Below, one piece after another: positions 18,553-26,972 of a stretch of 64,000 nucleotides of DNA. The position numbers and the translations under genes were made by a program. This DNA comes from Chlamydiales bacterium. Its GTDB lineage: Bacteria > Chlamydiota > Chlamydiia > Chlamydiales > Rhabdochlamydiaceae. Positions within the stretch are counted from its first letter, which is position 1. Each line of letters opens with the position of its first letter. The notes under the pieces were generated by a model that saw nothing but the letters and a program-made list of their open reading frames with translations, did no database searches and was not told the origin of the DNA. The stretch covers positions 434,001 to 498,000 of the forward strand of contig JACPOL010000008.1 of the NCBI GenBank assembly GCA_016185065.1. The letters are read 5' to 3'.

Positions 18553-20213
18553 CATCAAGAGCAGTAGATCACGCATTAAGAAGCGATCAAGACGCTTATG
18601 TCGCACTCTGCGAGATGGCAGATGCAGATAGTTTTCTTGCACTCAGCCGCATTTCAAAAGCCTTCCGCGATGCAACGCGCGAAGTCACTAGATTTCTGAT
18701 ATCCAAACTCGATCAGACTTTGGAAGCAGATTCGGTGGACAGACGCTACAGCGATCTATTTAACGAAGACCTTCCTTCTACACACATCCCAGCACTGGCG
18801 CAGGGGTGCTCTGATTTAGTGAGAAGCGCATTTGGACCAAATCTAAATGCCCGGAGCGCCATGCGCACGCGGGCGCAGCCCCTCTTTGCTATTTTTAACG
18901 AGATGCAAAGTAGCAATCTGACAAACAAACGATTTGCTCTCTTCTACTCCGACCTCATGCCAAAACTGCGCGCATGCCAGCTCCCTGAAGCGCGCCAGTG
19001 GGCTTTACAGCAGGATTGGATAACTGCAAAATTGGCAGCGGAGGGAGAAACTGATACCTTTGCCGCTTTAACTCCGGAAGAGCAAGCAGCGAGAAGAGGT
19101 GCTATCTCCCTTCAAAGAGACCAGATTCTTTTTGCTCAAGAGGTATTTCTTGATCGAGCTCTTACCTTCGCGCAGAAGTTTTGTGTAAGGGAGCTGGTAG
19201 CACAGCGTTTTGAAGCGGTGATGAGAAGAGGCACTCCGGGCCTGCACCCCTTTATGAGAGATCTAAGAAGCGCTGCAACTGAAACCCAATCAGGTTTTCA
19301 ACGGTTTCAAGCCTTCCGCAGAGATCCTCAGAGGCTCTCTCTGCCAGGCATTACTCAATTAGAAGAATTCCTTATCACCGATACGGCACACAATCGGGAT
19401 AAAGAGCAGAATTTCGTACGGCTATGCGAAGCTCTCAACTATCGTGGTCAGAACTTAGACGTAACGCAACCTGATGCCACTCTTCGCGCAACTTTCCGCG
19501 GTGCTGCAGAGGCTATTGGACAGCTAAAACATCTTATACTGCAAAATGTAACGGGTGTGCCTCGAGAGATCAATGCACTCACAAGCCTAGAGACTCTGGA
19601 GATCCACTTCTCAGCGGCGTCAAGAGCCAGCCCGGATTTTGAAGCCTTCTCATTTAGCAATCTTACCAGTCTAGTTATCTATGGCAGCAGATTTGATCGC
19701 ACGCCCACCTTTGCCCCAAGTGCCACAGCTCTCTCTTGCTTGGTGATCCATCAGAAAAAACCGATCCGCGTGCTCCCAGACGATCTCGCAAGAAGAACGC
19801 AGGCAAATGGCCTTCTTGCCAATGCCCATCGTTCCAATAATAATAACATCCCCTATATGAACCTCGATCCTCATCAGCTCTCCGACATCCCCTTCTTCAT
19901 CTGGTTTAGAGATAAGAGCAACATTCCCCTCATTCCCGTCTTTGAGGGGTTAAATCACCTCTCGGAGATCTTTAACACTCTCACGAGAAATTTTATTTTC
20001 TTAGATGCCATATACTTAATTCCCTGCTTGCCTTTGGCTACACTCGGCGCTCTTTCCTTCGTGGCCCTGTATGCCCTCAATATCGCCATCATGGGAGTGA
20101 ATCTTTTCATAAACTACGCGATCGAGCCGATCGTCACCCTTTTTAGAGACCAGCTCGGCTATAGCCGCATGGTCCATATCCACACCTTCCCTGAGCAAGG
20201 AGCTTTGTCATGA
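18549..20213 (+). CDS. F-box-like/LRR protein with C-terminal membrane hairpin, array copy 4
   Basis: 554 residues. The F-box-like block is AYVALCEMADADSFLALSRI then SKAFRDATREVTRFL. LRR-like turns (LTSLETLEIHF, FSNLTSLVIYGSRFDRTPTF) are followed by VLPDDLARRTQANGLLA, DIPFFIWFRDKSNIPLIPVF, a hydrophobic region (IYLIPCLPLATLGALSFVAL, ALNIAIMGVNLFINYAI) and the tail FPEQGALS. The region between LPDDLARR and FFIWFRD is shorter than in copies 1-3. Coupled by 4-nt overlaps to copies 3 and 5. Function unknown; likely the same role against a different host target, inferred from divergence in the middle and conservation at both ends. Confidence 0.7.
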   Translation: MTSRAVDHALRSDQDAYVALCEMADADSFLALSRISKAFRDATREVTRFLISKLDQTLEADSVDRRYSDLFNEDLPSTHIPALAQGCSDLVRSAFGPNLNARSAMRTRAQPLFAIFNEMQSSNLTNKRFALFYSDLMPKLRACQLPEARQWALQQDWITAKLAAEGETDTFAALTPEEQAARRGAISLQRDQILFAQEVFLDRALTFAQKFCVRELVAQRFEAVMRRGTPGLHPFMRDLRSAATETQSGFQRFQAFRRDPQRLSLPGITQLEEFLITDTAHNRDKEQNFVRLCEALNYRGQNLDVTQPDATLRATFRGAAEAIGQLKHLILQNVTGVPREINALTSLETLEIHFSAASRASPDFEAFSFSNLTSLVIYGSRFDRTPTFAPSATALSCLVIHQKKPIRVLPDDLARRTQANGLLANAHRSNNNNIPYMNLDPHQLSDIPFFIWFRDKSNIPLIPVFEGLNHLSEIFNTLTRNFIFLDAIYLIPCLPLATLGALSFVALYALNIAIMGVNLFINYAIEPIVTLFRDQLGYSRMVHIHTFPEQGALS

Positions 20214-21433
20214 CATTAAGAACAGTAGAACAATCAATAAGAGATGGTCTAGACGCCTCTGTCGTAATCTGCGACTTTACGAATTCCGACGATCTCGTTG
20301 CACTCAGCCGGGTTTCAAAAGCTTTCAATGCCGCAACTAGCGAGTTCATTCGGCTTCTGGCAACCAAGCTCAACTTGACCCCTTGTCACGATGAAGTGGA
20401 AGCAGAATACCGCGAAAAGTTTGGTACGGAACCTGCAGCTACAAAAGTCTCAGAACTTTCAAGGAGATGCTTCTCTATTCACACCTGCTTGACGTTTTCT
20501 ACTTTTGGTCGCGCAAAACACGATCAGTTCTGGAACTTTAGAAGAGATTTTGGGTCTACGCAAAATAATGAGCTTGTCGATATGCGACTCTCAATTTTTT
20601 ATGACAAACTTACGCTGAAGCTCCAAGCTTGCGAACACTCCAGAACTCATCTCACAGATGAGACTGAAGTCGAACATCAACTGCTTGTTAATCACACCTA
20701 CAATTTTTTTGAGCGGTTCAGTATTAAAGAGCGAGTGGCAGGAAATGTTCTAAGAACAGCAGGTGCAGAACCTACAACACTCCGGCCCTATTTTGAAGAT
20801 CTTAAGACCAGAGCACTTGCCGACCCGGAAGGAGCCGTGATCTTCAATAGCTTCAGAACGGTCCCCCATAGGATATCGGCAGGAGAAATTACCGCAATGG
20901 AGCGATTTCTAGCTAGAGACCTCCATCCGAGCGCCGACCAAGCTTCAATGCCTCTTCTTCCCGACGATCTCGCAAGAAGAAGTCAGGTAAACATGTTCAC
21001 CTCCTACTTCTGGCACGCCTCTATGCGCACCATGCACTGGAATCCTATGAACACAAGACTTGATACCTACTACCGAGGTGCGTATATGGGCCTCGATCCT
21101 CGGCAGCTCCTAAGTGTGCCCTTCTTCATCTGGTTTAGAGATACTTGCAATATTCCCTACATTCCCTGCACTGATTATCTAGAAATGCTCAGCTACCCAG
21201 CAAATGAGCTATCCAGATCTAGTAACCCCCTCTATATGCAACTCCTAGCGATTCCCTGCTTTCTACTCGCGCTACCTTTTGTATTTCTTAACTTTGCCTT
21301 TTTAGCCATCAACCTCACAAGCTTTGGAATAAACCTCCTCCTCAACTATACCGTCGAGCCGATCGTCACCCTCATTAGAGACCAGCTCGGCTATAGCCGC
21401 CAGGTCGAGATCCGTAACTTTCCCGACGCTTAA
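20210..21433 (+). CDS. Shortened array copy 5, F-box-like with membrane hairpin, LRR part lost
   Basis: 407 residues, about 150-180 fewer than its neighbours. The F-box-like block is ASVVICDFTNSDDLVALSRV then SKAFNAATSEFIRLL. The central helical region is compressed and jumps from the ITAMERFLARDLH segment directly to LLPDDLARRSQVN, so the whole LRR-like part (about 100 residues in the others) is missing. FFIWFRDTCNIPYIP and two hydrophobic segments (LLAIPCFLLALPFVFLNFAF, LAINLTSFGINLLLNY) follow. It ends FRDQLGYSRQVEIRNFPDA, without the EQGA tail. The join at LPDDLARR looks like a clean internal deletion. Last gene of the coupled series. Confidence 0.68.
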   Translation: MTLRTVEQSIRDGLDASVVICDFTNSDDLVALSRVSKAFNAATSEFIRLLATKLNLTPCHDEVEAEYREKFGTEPAATKVSELSRRCFSIHTCLTFSTFGRAKHDQFWNFRRDFGSTQNNELVDMRLSIFYDKLTLKLQACEHSRTHLTDETEVEHQLLVNHTYNFFERFSIKERVAGNVLRTAGAEPTTLRPYFEDLKTRALADPEGAVIFNSFRTVPHRISAGEITAMERFLARDLHPSADQASMPLLPDDLARRSQVNMFTSYFWHASMRTMHWNPMNTRLDTYYRGAYMGLDPRQLLSVPFFIWFRDTCNIPYIPCTDYLEMLSYPANELSRSSNPLYMQLLAIPCFLLALPFVFLNFAFLAINLTSFGINLLLNYTVEPIVTLIRDQLGYSRQVEIRNFPDA

Positions 21434-21447
21434 TAACTTTTGATCTC

Positions 21448-21481
21448 TTTTTTTTCACCTTTTCGATAGGGTGAAAAAAAA
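21448..21481. other. Stem-loop after the array
   Basis: A perfect 12-bp inverted repeat, TTTTTTTTCACC at 21448-21459 and GGTGAAAAAAAA at 21470-21481, with a 10-nt loop. It lies between the last array gene and the small membrane protein gene. The U-run is inside the stem rather than after it, so it is not a classical intrinsic terminator, though it may still end or slow transcription. Confidence 0.4.
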
Positions 21482-21492
21482 GGGGTAGGTTC

Positions 21493-21867
21493 ATGCACAA
21501 GTTATTCGTATCTAAAAAGAAAGCCAAAGTCTTCGCTTTTGTCCTGTTTCTGATGGGACTGCTAGTTCTCTCTCTTATTAACGACTGGTGGCCTGGGATC
21601 ATGCTCGTCATTGGCATTCCTCTGGCTGTGCGCCAATTCTCACTGGGCCGCTACTACGACATGTGCGTAACGCTCTTTGTCTTTTTGGGGGTCTTTTTCA
21701 CTGCACTCTTCAGCTTTTCCGAGCGCTACCTGCTTCCTGTGCTCTTTATTGTAGGAGCCATCTACCTCTCCTTCCGCGAGTATATCGAAAGCACGACTCC
21801 TCCCGAGGATGAGTCCGAAGAGGATCTAAACGAAGAGATCGAAGAAGAGCAGCAAGAGAAGAAATAG
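21493..21867 (+). CDS. Small membrane protein with acidic tail
   Basis: 124 residues, not recognised. Four hydrophobic stretches are visible (about 13-28, 34-45, 57-75, 80-92), then an acidic C-terminus (DESEEDLNEEIEEEQQEKK). The N-terminus MHKLFVSKKKAK is basic, so the first helix probably inserts without cleavage. GGGG just after the stem-loop, 9-12 nt before the ATG, may be the ribosome site. It converges on trpS, with a 37-bp-arm palindrome between the stop codons. No function can be assigned. Confidence 0.65.
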   Translation: MHKLFVSKKKAKVFAFVLFLMGLLVLSLINDWWPGIMLVIGIPLAVRQFSLGRYYDMCVTLFVFLGVFFTALFSFSERYLLPVLFIVGAIYLSFREYIESTTPPEDESEEDLNEEIEEEQQEKK

Positions 21868-21873
21868 AGCAGC

Positions 21874-22004
21874 CTCTTTTTTGGAGTGCGGAGACTTGTC
21901 TCCGCTTTTCTCGAGATCGACCTGGCGATCTCTCTTAATTGAGCGAAAATCGACAAGTCGATTTTAAGAAAAGCGGAGACAAGTCTCCGCACTCCAAAAA
22001 AGAG
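21874..22004. mobile_element. Palindromic element, TGGAGTGCGG family, copy 2
   Basis: Perfect 37-nt arms at 21874-21910 and 21968-22004 share the tip core TTGGAGTGCGG with the element at 14868-15015. The centre folds into two further hairpins, GAGATCG/CGATCTC near 21913-21932 and AAAATCGAC/GTCGATTTT near 21946-21965. The single strand would therefore form a three-stem, cruciform-like figure. The right arm ends 3 nt from the trpS stop. Position between convergent genes suggests it also ends transcription on both sides. Confidence 0.7.
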
Positions 22005-22007
22005 TTA

Positions 22008-23066
<1,059 letters not shown>

Positions 23067-23095
23067 TGATCAAGACGGCTGTCAAATCCTTAATA

Positions 23096-24451
23096 CTAGA
23101 GAAGGGCGCGTTCAGTTGATTCTGCGAATGATCCCTCAATTACTGGCATGAGTTCAGAAGGCTCTTCACGCTTCTTATTGAACTTCTCGACCTCTTGCTC
23201 AATCATTTCCGCTCTCATTTTACGGTCATTTGATTTGAGAATCTTAATCAGATTTTGATAAACCGCATTTCTGCGGCTTACAACTTCTTCCAAAAATTCT
23301 TTACCAGCTATAGAGGATGAAGTTTGAATTTCTAAAGGAGGCAAGGTGCGCGCATCAATGATTTGTTGATAGTGAACCTGATCGAGATCAAAGTGATCGA
23401 ATGTGCAAATACTGCTCATCACATTTTGAGTCGCTCTATTCAAGAATTCTGTCCGCGTTGGAAAAGAGCCGGCAAGTTCGGCTGGCTGCATGCTTTTTAA
23501 TGCTGCATATACAGTTTTTGCAGCTTTTCTGACCCTTTTGCACAGCTCTTCACTCCTTCTGCGCTCTCTCCACTCTTCAACAAGTTTCGTGACAGTCTCA
23601 CTTGCACCCACTTGAAGCGCTTGCAAAAAGAGAGTCACTTTTGAATTGCTAGCCTCCCAACCATGGTGGGAAACTCTCTGCAGCTCTCCACGAGCACGGG
23701 CAAAAGCGTTCTCGGTAAATTCTATGACAGCTCCGCTACAACTCCCAGAAATTGCAGCTTCTTCATGGGCAGTTGTCCAGCGAATTGTTTTTGGAAGCTT
23801 AGCAAATGCCTCGTATCTTCTGGTCAAGTCGTTAAAAACGTGAATGAGTTCATGGGCAAGAGTACGCCGCAATGATAGCTTCTCTAGATGCCACCTCCCT
23901 CTCTCATCTACCATTAAACTCATGAAGGTGCGTTTCGTGTCGAGCGCTACAATATGTATCTCTTCAGCAGTAGATGTCTCTTGCGTTCTACGATATGCGC
24001 ACGATTGAGTAGCTATGTTTAAACCAGATTTTTTTTCACTCTTCTGTTCGTGAAGATCCACAGCTACTTTTTCAAACCTCACTTGTGCACTCCGCCTGCC
24101 TGCTTCATAAGCAATTGCTTTTATCAGCGCTCTTTCTCCAGGAACCATCGCCATATCTGTGAGGGCTTCAAAGACCTGGAGGCCGAAATCCTTTCCTGTT
24201 GGCGCACTAGAAAAGAGTCTTGTGGGAATAACGAATATGCAATCTCGAGCATACGCAGTTTCTGTAGCAGGCGTTCTTTCAGTAAGAGAGGTGATATAAG
24301 CTTGAGCTTCACGCTGGACTTGGAAGCTTGAGATGACAAGCGCTGTTACCTTTTTAGGGTGATCGCTACCTGCATACTCTGCAATGGTATCTGCCCATGA
24401 GTAGAAGTGTCTATTTAGCCTTTGGGATGGAGTTAAGCTTGCCGTTGTCAT
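23096..24451 (-). CDS. Predicted M91-like zinc metalloprotease effector, copy A
   Basis: 451 residues. The zinc site is TLAHELIHVFNDL (His200, Glu201, His204), followed by a conserved TTAHEEAAISG (229-231) and IEFTENAFARARGELQRVSH. HExxH, then an EE pair before a glycine, then TEN...R.E...R is the pattern I recall for peptidase family M91. That family includes the type III effector NleD, which cuts JNK and p38 kinases; the family call is from memory. The N-terminus (SWADTIAEYAGSDHPKKVTA, then SSFQVQREAQAYI) resembles the F-box-like block of the array at 13073-21433. The C-terminal third is helical and charged. The stop is 86 nt from the trpS start. The leader, AATAGAGA before a T-run and ATG, is shared with its neighbours. 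Target unknown. Confidence 0.6.
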   Translation of the reverse strand: MTTASLTPSQRLNRHFYSWADTIAEYAGSDHPKKVTALVISSFQVQREAQAYITSLTERTPATETAYARDCIFVIPTRLFSSAPTGKDFGLQVFEALTDMAMVPGERALIKAIAYEAGRRSAQVRFEKVAVDLHEQKSEKKSGLNIATQSCAYRRTQETSTAEEIHIVALDTKRTFMSLMVDERGRWHLEKLSLRRTLAHELIHVFNDLTRRYEAFAKLPKTIRWTTAHEEAAISGSCSGAVIEFTENAFARARGELQRVSHHGWEASNSKVTLFLQALQVGASETVTKLVEEWRERRRSEELCKRVRKAAKTVYAALKSMQPAELAGSFPTRTEFLNRATQNVMSSICTFDHFDLDQVHYQQIIDARTLPPLEIQTSSSIAGKEFLEEVVSRRNAVYQNLIKILKSNDRKMRAEMIEQEVEKFNKKREEPSELMPVIEGSFAESTERALL

Positions 24452-24473
24452 AAAAAAAATCTCTATTAAAAAT

Positions 24474-24507
24474 TATTACTGTCGGGTTAAAAAATATTAC
24501 TGTCGGG
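24474..24507. repeat. 13-nt direct repeats and a palindrome-family remnant
   Basis: TATTACTGTCGGG occurs at 24474-24486 and again at 24495-24507. The sequence that follows (GATTCGGCTTCGCACAATCAAAG, split here as GATTCGGCTTCGC and ACAATCAAAG) matches the right flank of the palindromic element at 14991-15013 with few changes. This suggests the spacer is a worn relic of the same element. The relic reaches into the 3' end of the next gene, whose stop at 24524-24526 lies inside it. Confidence 0.4.
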
Positions 24508-24523
24508 ATTCGGCTTCGCACAA

Positions 24524-25738
24524 TCAAAGAGAGAATGAGGCCAGTCTGACGTTCCAGACAATGCGTTCAGCTCTCTCTTTTCGGCCAAGAGATTTAAGTG
24601 TATTAATGAAGAGCTGAAAGGCGGCGCTCCTTCTCTTTGTCATTTCTTGAAAAAAGACAAGATCGGTCTGAGCGGGTAGAGACTTTTCCACAAAAGGGTT
24701 ATGCGCGCAAGCTTTAATAAGCCTCTCATCCGAGACTCCATCCAGAAAGAAAAGACTTGTCAGCTGTAAACTTCTAAATGCGAATTTGTCAATGGCCTGG
24801 CGTGAAGCAAAGCACTTTTCAAGCTCCTCTCGACGAGCAGCTTCTGCTAGTAATCTGCTAACGGTTCCATCAGCGCCGAAGATGAATGCTTTAACAAAGA
24901 GCTCCTCTTTAGAAACAGTTGCTACTCCTAAGTGCGAAACTCTATGCATCTCTCCTCTTGCAAGCGCAAAAGCATTTTCTGAAAATTCTATAGACTCTCC
25001 TGCGCAGGCACCGGTGATCGCCATCTCTTCGTGTGCATTTGTCCAGCGTACTGTTTTGGGAAGCCTCTCATACCCCACATGCCTTCCCGTTATGGCGCAG
25101 TAGACGTGAAGCAGCTCATGAGCTAAGGTGCGGCGAAACGAGGTGGGCTCTAAGTGCCACGCGCCGCGACTATCCCCCATTAATTTCAATGAAGTATTAG
25201 GCGTATCGGGATCTAAAGCGACCCAGTGTATCTTTCCTTTTGACCCTGTTTCGTAGCACGCGCACGACTTGAGCTTAACATTATGGAGTTTGGCAAATGC
25301 GGGTGAAACATCTGGGTAGGACTGCTCAAATCCAATTTGCGCGCCCCTCTCTTCTGCCTCGGAAGCAATAGCCTTAAGTAGAGCCATCTCTTTCGGCTCC
25401 ATCCCCATCTCCATCAGGCCTTCTCTCACAAGAAGCGGGAAGCTCTCTCCCTGATAGCGAGCAAAGTAGGGAGCAGCTTTAAAAGTAAATAGACCCCGCT
25501 CGACAAGAGTTGTAACGTAGGTCCTCGCCTTCAGAAACAGGTGCGACGCGAACACGAAACGTCGAGAGACGCGTAAGGCCCCAGCCGTATCTCTTGCTCC
25601 CAAAAATGAGAGCACGTGCTTAAACAGCCCATCTGTAAGGAGCTCCAGCCTCTCCTCTTTAACGGCTATTTTTGCCCTTTTGGTCGCAGAAGGAGGTAGG
25701 CAATCGCTAGAAAATAGACTTATCGATGCAGCCGTCAT
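24524..25738 (-). CDS. F-box protein fused to an M91-like zinc metalloprotease
   Basis: 404 residues with two recognisable modules. Residues 33-66, LELLTDGLFKHVLSFL then GARDTAGALRVSRRFVFAS, fit the eukaryotic F-box (L..D.L...L.FL...D...L..VSRRF) well. Residues 204-215 carry the zinc motif TLAHELLHVYCA (His207, Glu208, His211), with TNAHEEMAITGAC (236-238) and IEFSENAFALARGEMHRVSH, as in the other two M91-like genes. A basic patch (TKRAKIAVK, 19-27) precedes the F-box. By family knowledge an F-box would dock on Skp1 of a host ubiquitin ligase; the protease would cut its own substrate. AAGGAGATATT gives the best ribosome site of this array. Gap of 19 nt to the upstream gene, so one operon is likely. 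The stop lies within repeat-like sequence, so the true C-terminus may once have been longer. Confidence 0.68.
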   Translation of the reverse strand: MTAASISLFSSDCLPPSATKRAKIAVKEERLELLTDGLFKHVLSFLGARDTAGALRVSRRFVFASHLFLKARTYVTTLVERGLFTFKAAPYFARYQGESFPLLVREGLMEMGMEPKEMALLKAIASEAEERGAQIGFEQSYPDVSPAFAKLHNVKLKSCACYETGSKGKIHWVALDPDTPNTSLKLMGDSRGAWHLEPTSFRRTLAHELLHVYCAITGRHVGYERLPKTVRWTNAHEEMAITGACAGESIEFSENAFALARGEMHRVSHLGVATVSKEELFVKAFIFGADGTVSRLLAEAARREELEKCFASRQAIDKFAFRSLQLTSLFFLDGVSDERLIKACAHNPFVEKSLPAQTDLVFFQEMTKRRSAAFQLFINTLKSLGRKERAERIVWNVRLASFSL

Positions 25739-25757
25739 AATATCTCCTTATGGGGAA

Positions 25758-26954
25758 TTAGCAGCCTTCATCATCGTCGCTGTGGTACTCCAGCTCGCGA
25801 GGAGGTTCATATTCGTTGAAACAAGGTTCCACAATTTCCAGCTCTCTATTTCTAAGAGACCACCTTATATCGGAGACAAAATTGTCTTTTTGGGAGCGAC
25901 TATACTGATAGATATCTGAGATATCGAGATGGATGAGCTTTCCGCATGCATTGACAATTTCAATAAGAACTTCTTTACCTAATTCTGTTCCAACAAACAG
26001 GTGTGTGAGTTCCCCACCTTTTTGCAAGATTCTTCTAGTAAGACTCTCCCGCTCGAACTGATCATGCCAGTAGTCGCCTGCCCCCAAACGCCTTAAGCTT
26101 GGCGAGTCTAGAAGAATATCTACCGATTCATGCTTTATTCCTTTACATCCCCTAAGATCAGCACTCGTTAAAGAGGTCATCTTTGCAAGCACCACTGCGG
26201 TCTTTTTAGTCAGCCCATGGCAACATTCAAAACGGACGCTCCGGAGCTTTGTAAGGGCTCCTAGGCCCGCAAGTCCCGCATCCGTTACGTGTGGATCTAT
26301 TGCGTGACGTGCTTCCATTAACGTTAGCTCTTCTAATTCCGGACATCCAGTAGTGATTCTTCTTGCGAGAGTGTCGGAAAGCCCCAAATCTTGCTTGTCA
26401 CTAATAATACTCAAACTTGTGAGCTGTTTGATTCTTGTTGAGGCCAAAATGTCTACTACTGCTTGTCTAAAACCAGCATGAGCTCTCTCTTCCCAGTCGG
26501 CAACTAGCCCCCTCCAGTCACGTGGGTAGTCTATTTGACTTTGCCGTTCCATGCTTACCGGAGTGCTTAAAGTGTAACGCACTCTCAAGTATAGACTGCG
26601 AAGGCTATGCATCTCATCGGTTAGCTCTGTGTAATTCGTCGCCCAGCCCATCGCGCAACCTATTCCATTTGCGAAATGGTAGTGAGACGAAAGGCTAGTT
26701 CTATAATCGGCAACTTTTCTTATTCCATGTAGAGACATACGCCAGATAGCCTCTGCATTCTCGCGCAAGCGCTTGCAAGTTGGCAGAACCGAAGCTCTCT
26801 CCATCGGACAAAGAAAGGTGTGAACGTAGTTGAAAAGCGGTGCAGAAAGCCTTTTAAAGCGATTTTCCCTTTCTTCTACTCTCGCTCTTTTGGGTGAGCT
26901 TGTGGCCACCTGAGAAAAGGGAACCAGACTCATCGATGCTGCTGCTGTTGTCAT
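25758..26954 (-). CDS. F-box/leucine-rich repeat protein (FBXL-like), copy 1
   Basis: 398 residues. Basic patch SSPKRARVEE at 19-29, then an F-box at about 33-66 (FKRLSAPLFNYVHTFL, ASVLPTCKRLRENA). From about residue 175 come cysteine-type leucine-rich repeats of the kind found in eukaryotic FBXL proteins: CPELEELTLMEA, LGALTKLRSVRFECCHGLT, MTSLTSADLRGCKGIKHESV, SPSLRRLGAGDY, ACGKLIHLDISDIY. The order F-box then LRR is that of substrate receptors in SCF ubiquitin ligases. It has no signal peptide, so type III secretion would be needed. The acidic end (YHSDDDEGC) is shared in character with copies 2 and 3. Leader AATAGAGAGTTTTT-ATG. Target unknown. Confidence 0.75.
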   Translation of the reverse strand: MTTAAASMSLVPFSQVATSSPKRARVEERENRFKRLSAPLFNYVHTFLCPMERASVLPTCKRLRENAEAIWRMSLHGIRKVADYRTSLSSHYHFANGIGCAMGWATNYTELTDEMHSLRSLYLRVRYTLSTPVSMERQSQIDYPRDWRGLVADWEERAHAGFRQAVVDILASTRIKQLTSLSIISDKQDLGLSDTLARRITTGCPELEELTLMEARHAIDPHVTDAGLAGLGALTKLRSVRFECCHGLTKKTAVVLAKMTSLTSADLRGCKGIKHESVDILLDSPSLRRLGAGDYWHDQFERESLTRRILQKGGELTHLFVGTELGKEVLIEIVNACGKLIHLDISDIYQYSRSQKDNFVSDIRWSLRNRELEIVEPCFNEYEPPRELEYHSDDDEGC

Positions 26955-26972
26955 AAAAACTCTCTATTAAAA

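Noticed and set aside
21448..21481. Classical Rho-independent terminator
   Set aside because: The stem is there, but the T-run is on the 5' side inside the stem and no U-tract follows; kept only as a stem-loop.
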